Shown here: positions 61,845 to 64,000 of the stretch, one piece after another
Position numbering within the stretch: position 1 is the first letter of the stretch
Layout: each line of letters begins with the position of its first letter
Assembly: GCA_964504445.1 (NCBI GenBank)
Contig: CAZDEO010000001.1
Span: 154,699-218,698 of the forward strand
DNA from: JACSRF01 sp964504445
GTDB lineage: Bacteria; Chloroflexota; Anaerolineae; Promineifilales; Promineifilaceae
Reading direction: 5' to 3'
DNA: 64,000 bases
Notes under the pieces: generated by a model
Databases searched by the model: none
What the model saw: the letters and a program-made list of their open reading frames with translations, nothing else
What the model was told of the DNA's origin: nothing
Position numbers and translations under genes: made by a program

Positions 61845-62804
61845 TTAATCCTTCCCGCTGCCGGCGTAGTACACCCAGCGACCCGATGTGGCGAAGAGAA
61901 CGGCCGTTAATACCAGCACAATCAAGAACAAAACCCAGGCCAGCGCAGATCCGTACCCCATCAGGTTGTATTCAAAAGAGTTCTTGTAGAAATTGAGTGC
62001 ATAAAACAGCGTGGCATCTTGTGGCCCCCCCGTGCCATTTTTCAGCACATAGGCCAGGTCAAAATACTTGAACGCGCCAATCAGCATCAGGGTCAGGTTA
62101 TAAAAAATGACTGGCGAAATCATGGGCATGGTTATTCTCCAAAAACGTTGCCACCCATTGGCGCCATCAATCAGGGCCGCCTCGTAAATTTCACTAGGCA
62201 CACCCTGCATACCCGCCATCAGCGTCAGCATCAAGTTCCCCGTGCCCCATAACCCAATCAGCACCAGCAAGGGATAAATCCATACGGGGGAGTTCAGCCA
62301 GTCAGGCCCAGGAATGCCCAATGCTCCTAAGGACAGGTTTAACCAGCCCGTTTGCGTATTGGCTACACCAGCCCAAATGACACCACCGGCCACAACGGGG
62401 ATCATGGAAGGCATGTAAAACAGTGTGCGGAAGATTGTTTTGCCCCATAAATTTTCCGAATTGACCAGCGATGCCAACCCCACGCCAAAAGCAAAAGTAA
62501 TCGGTATAGCCAACAATACGTAACGAAATGTGACTAATAGCGATTCACCCACCTTGGCGTCGGTGGTCATTGTCAGGAAATTTCGCACCCCAATAAACTG
62601 GGTTGCTTCAGGCCGTACGGGGTTGTAATTGGTAAAAGCAAAAACTAATGTGGCTAAAACGGGTAACAATTGAAAAACAACCAGTCCAATAAGCCAGGGG
62701 GAGATAAAGATAAACCCCCATTTTTGCTGCTCTCGTTCTTTGATTCCGCGACTTTGGCGCTTTTTTTGCGATTTGACTGCAGGTGCAGTTTCTGCGACTG
62801 CCAT
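61845..62804 (-). CDS. Carbohydrate ABC transporter permease (MalF-like)
   Basis: A 319-residue permease with six hydrophobic helices and the EAA loop EAALIDGANGWQRFWRITMP. The start at 62804 is chosen because AAAGGAGAAAGAG directly precedes it; a frame to 62825 lacks a site. The N-terminus is Lys/Arg-rich (KSQKKRQSRGIKEREQQK). It forms the membrane channel with the MalG-like protein. Confidence 0.92.
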   Translation of the reverse strand: MAVAETAPAVKSQKKRQSRGIKEREQQKWGFIFISPWLIGLVVFQLLPVLATLVFAFTNYNPVRPEATQFIGVRNFLTMTTDAKVGESLLVTFRYVLLAIPITFAFGVGLASLVNSENLWGKTIFRTLFYMPSMIPVVAGGVIWAGVANTQTGWLNLSLGALGIPGPDWLNSPVWIYPLLVLIGLWGTGNLMLTLMAGMQGVPSEIYEAALIDGANGWQRFWRITMPMISPVIFYNLTLMLIGAFKYFDLAYVLKNGTGGPQDATLFYALNFYKNSFEYNLMGYGSALAWVLFLIVLVLTAVLFATSGRWVYYAGSGKD

Positions 62805-62880
62805 CTCTTTCTCCTTTGACCGCATTGTCCTTAATGAATGCGACCACTTTGAGGGCCATTGCCAAAAGGGGGTAATTGTT

Positions 62881-62920
62881 AAAATGGGCGCACCATCATT
62901 TTTGATGGCGCGCCCATTTT
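62881..62920 (-). terminator. Hairpin between binding protein and permease genes
   Basis: An 11-bp stem (AAAATGGGCGC / GCGCCCATTTT) extends, after one mismatch, into a 6-bp inner stem with a TTTT loop. Such intergenic hairpins after sugar-binding-protein genes act as partial terminators or mRNA stabilisers, which keeps the binding protein in excess over the permeases. Confidence 0.75.
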
Positions 62921-62937
62921 GTGCGCTGTTGCTGTGC

Positions 62938-63963
62938 TTATTTCACTTCGTCAAATACTGCCTGCATTTCACGCAGAAAAGCATTAACTTCGGCATCCAG
63001 GTCCAATCCTGGGGTGCTTTGTATTTTGGCCGCAAAGGTGGCATATACGTCGCTGGCTTTGAGGAAGTTGGGCATGCCAGATTCATGGTTGGGGTTATCC
63101 GGATAGCTCAAGGCGTCTACAAAGACTTGTACGTCCGCATTGGGGAAGTTTTCCTGGAAGGTAGCCAGGGCTTCATCCTGCAAGCTGATACGGCCAGGGA
63201 ATGCTCCGTAAACTTGTAGCAATTCGGGCGCAAATTCGCCGAGCATGAGCATGTATACCTCAAAAGCTGCATCGGGGTTGGCGCTAGCTTTTAGGATGCC
63301 AAAGGTGTCGGCATGGAGTTTGGCAGTGATTTCACCATTGAAGGAGGGGATGGCAGCAATGTCCCAATTAACGCCTTCAAAACAGCAGGTGTACCAGGTG
63401 TGGTTGGGGTTCATGGCTACGTTGCCAGAACCAAAGGTGTTTCCCTGGGCCAAAAGGTCGCTGTTTACGTAGTTGTCATTGGGCCAGAAGTAGTCTTCCC
63501 AAATGGCGCTATAGACCCAGGGGAGTGCTTCAGCCCAAACTTCGGGCATTTGGGCATTGCCATCAGCATCAGCAAAGCTGCCGGCACCGAAGAAGGTAAG
63601 GTAGCCGCGAATGTCCGTCCACATAGGATGGTAGCCAAACTGGGTGATGTTGTTAGGATCGAATCCGTCCATGGTGGCGTCATTGCCGTTGGCGTCTACT
63701 GTGAGGAACATGGCCAACTCCCGCATTTTGTCAAAGGTCCAGGGGTCGCCATCTGCGTAGGGCGCACCCCATTCGTGCGGCGGATATTCTAGACCGGCTT
63801 CATCAAAGAGATCTTTATTGTACCAGAGGGCGGAGGGGAAAACGGCGAAGGGGATACCAACTTGCCCTTGGCCTTCAAATTGGTAAAACTCGACCAGTGC
63901 AGGGTTGAAGTCGCTGAGGTCTACGTTGTATTTTTCAATGTAGGGGTAAAGTGACCCCCATTG
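62938..63963 (-). CDS. Extracellular sugar-binding protein of an ABC importer, 5' part interrupted
   Basis: The open frame covers 341 residues of a family-1 solute-binding protein: KYNVDLSDFNPALVEFYQFE, IPFAVFPSALWYNKDLFDEA, NVAMNPNHTWYTCCFEGV and ADVQVFVDALSYPDNPNHES. It ends normally at 62938. Upstream the frame hits TGA at 63964-63966 and again at 63997-63999, so the N-terminal lobe and signal peptide are not continuous with it in this window. It binds the transported oligosaccharide outside the membrane. The gene may be disrupted or the window edge may hold another element. Confidence 0.82.
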   Translation of the reverse strand, partial: QWGSLYPYIEKYNVDLSDFNPALVEFYQFEGQGQVGIPFAVFPSALWYNKDLFDEAGLEYPPHEWGAPYADGDPWTFDKMRELAMFLTVDANGNDATMDGFDPNNITQFGYHPMWTDIRGYLTFFGAGSFADADGNAQMPEVWAEALPWVYSAIWEDYFWPNDNYVNSDLLAQGNTFGSGNVAMNPNHTWYTCCFEGVNWDIAAIPSFNGEITAKLHADTFGILKASANPDAAFEVYMLMLGEFAPELLQVYGAFPGRISLQDEALATFQENFPNADVQVFVDALSYPDNPNHESGMPNFLKASDVYATFAAKIQSTPGLDLDAEVNAFLREMQAVFDEVK

Positions 63964-64000
63964 TCAAGACCACAGATCGGGAAAAATAAGGTCCTGTCAT
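63945..64000. other. Possible insertion-element end at the window edge
   Basis: GGTAAAGTGACCCCCATTGT and the following bases resemble an IS terminal sequence (a GTGACCCCC-type end) more than binding-protein code, and the frame is broken here. Too little sequence is present to assign a family. Confidence 0.3.

Overview
The window looks like a chromosome segment of a Chloroflexota bacterium, most likely Anaerolineae-like (Promineifilaceae or Caldilineaceae type). The evidence is the Thr/Pro-rich linkers after lipoprotein signals, a TMEM260/DUF2723 membrane glycosyltransferase, FLPLV/YLPLI motifs in secreted proteins, and a G+C content in the mid-50s. This is inference; no rRNA or tRNA is present to confirm it. 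The palindrome ACGGCCGT recurs at more than fifty sites and behaves like a genome signature, comparable to HIP1 in cyanobacteria.

Region 1 (about 1-37 kb, almost all minus strand) is a large surface-polysaccharide locus. A NusG/RfaH-like antiterminator (36598-37101) stands at its transcriptional head. Behind it come nucleotide-sugar genes (UDP-sugar dehydrogenase, 4-epimerase, GDP-fucose synthase), a dTDP-3-acetamido-3,6-dideoxyhexose block (acetyltransferase-ketoisomerase fusion, second acetyltransferase, aminotransferase) and two sulfotransferases. A flippase, a polymerase-like protein, one GT2 and four GT4 glycosyltransferases, and acyltransferases follow. At the far end are initiating sugar-phosphate transferases and a set resembling the bacillosamine pathway (dehydratase, aminotransferase, acetyltransferase, phosphoglycosyl transferase: PglF/E/D/C-like).

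The unusual part is that this locus carries at least eight toxin-antitoxin (TA) modules: TumE-like, AbiEii-like, RelE-like, two MNT-HEPN pairs, PIN/Phd, PIN/UPF0175 and DUF4258/YgiT. Between 2.5 and 12.7 kb the modules lie between broken extra copies of the neighbouring glycan genes: partial sugar-transferase copies, a 5' aminotransferase fragment and a 3' acetyltransferase fragment. The interior of the locus (about 9.6-33 kb) almost lacks ACGGCCGT, which suggests foreign origin.

Region 2 (37-45 kb) holds a membrane protein, a Thr/Pro-rich lipoprotein, a deleted IS3-like element with a triplicated left end, a DUF2723 protein, an SDR-family protein and a GAF-PAS adenylate/guanylate cyclase. 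Heptanucleotide tandem repeats occur in and around the DUF2723 gene, and one of them supplies its stop codon.

Region 3 (45-64 kb, all minus strand) is a beta-glucan utilisation locus. It comprises an ABC sugar importer (binding protein cut by in-frame stops near the window edge, two permeases), a 1423-residue GH16 protein whose catalytic domain is nested in a binding domain, and a GH16 lipoprotein. It also has a 1163-residue probable oligoglucan phosphorylase, two GH3 enzymes, a small membrane protein and an aldo/keto reductase. Secreted GH16 enzymes would cut beta-1,3(1,4)-glucan, the importer would take up oligosaccharides, and GH3 plus phosphorylase would finish their breakdown. No transporter ATPase is present in the window.
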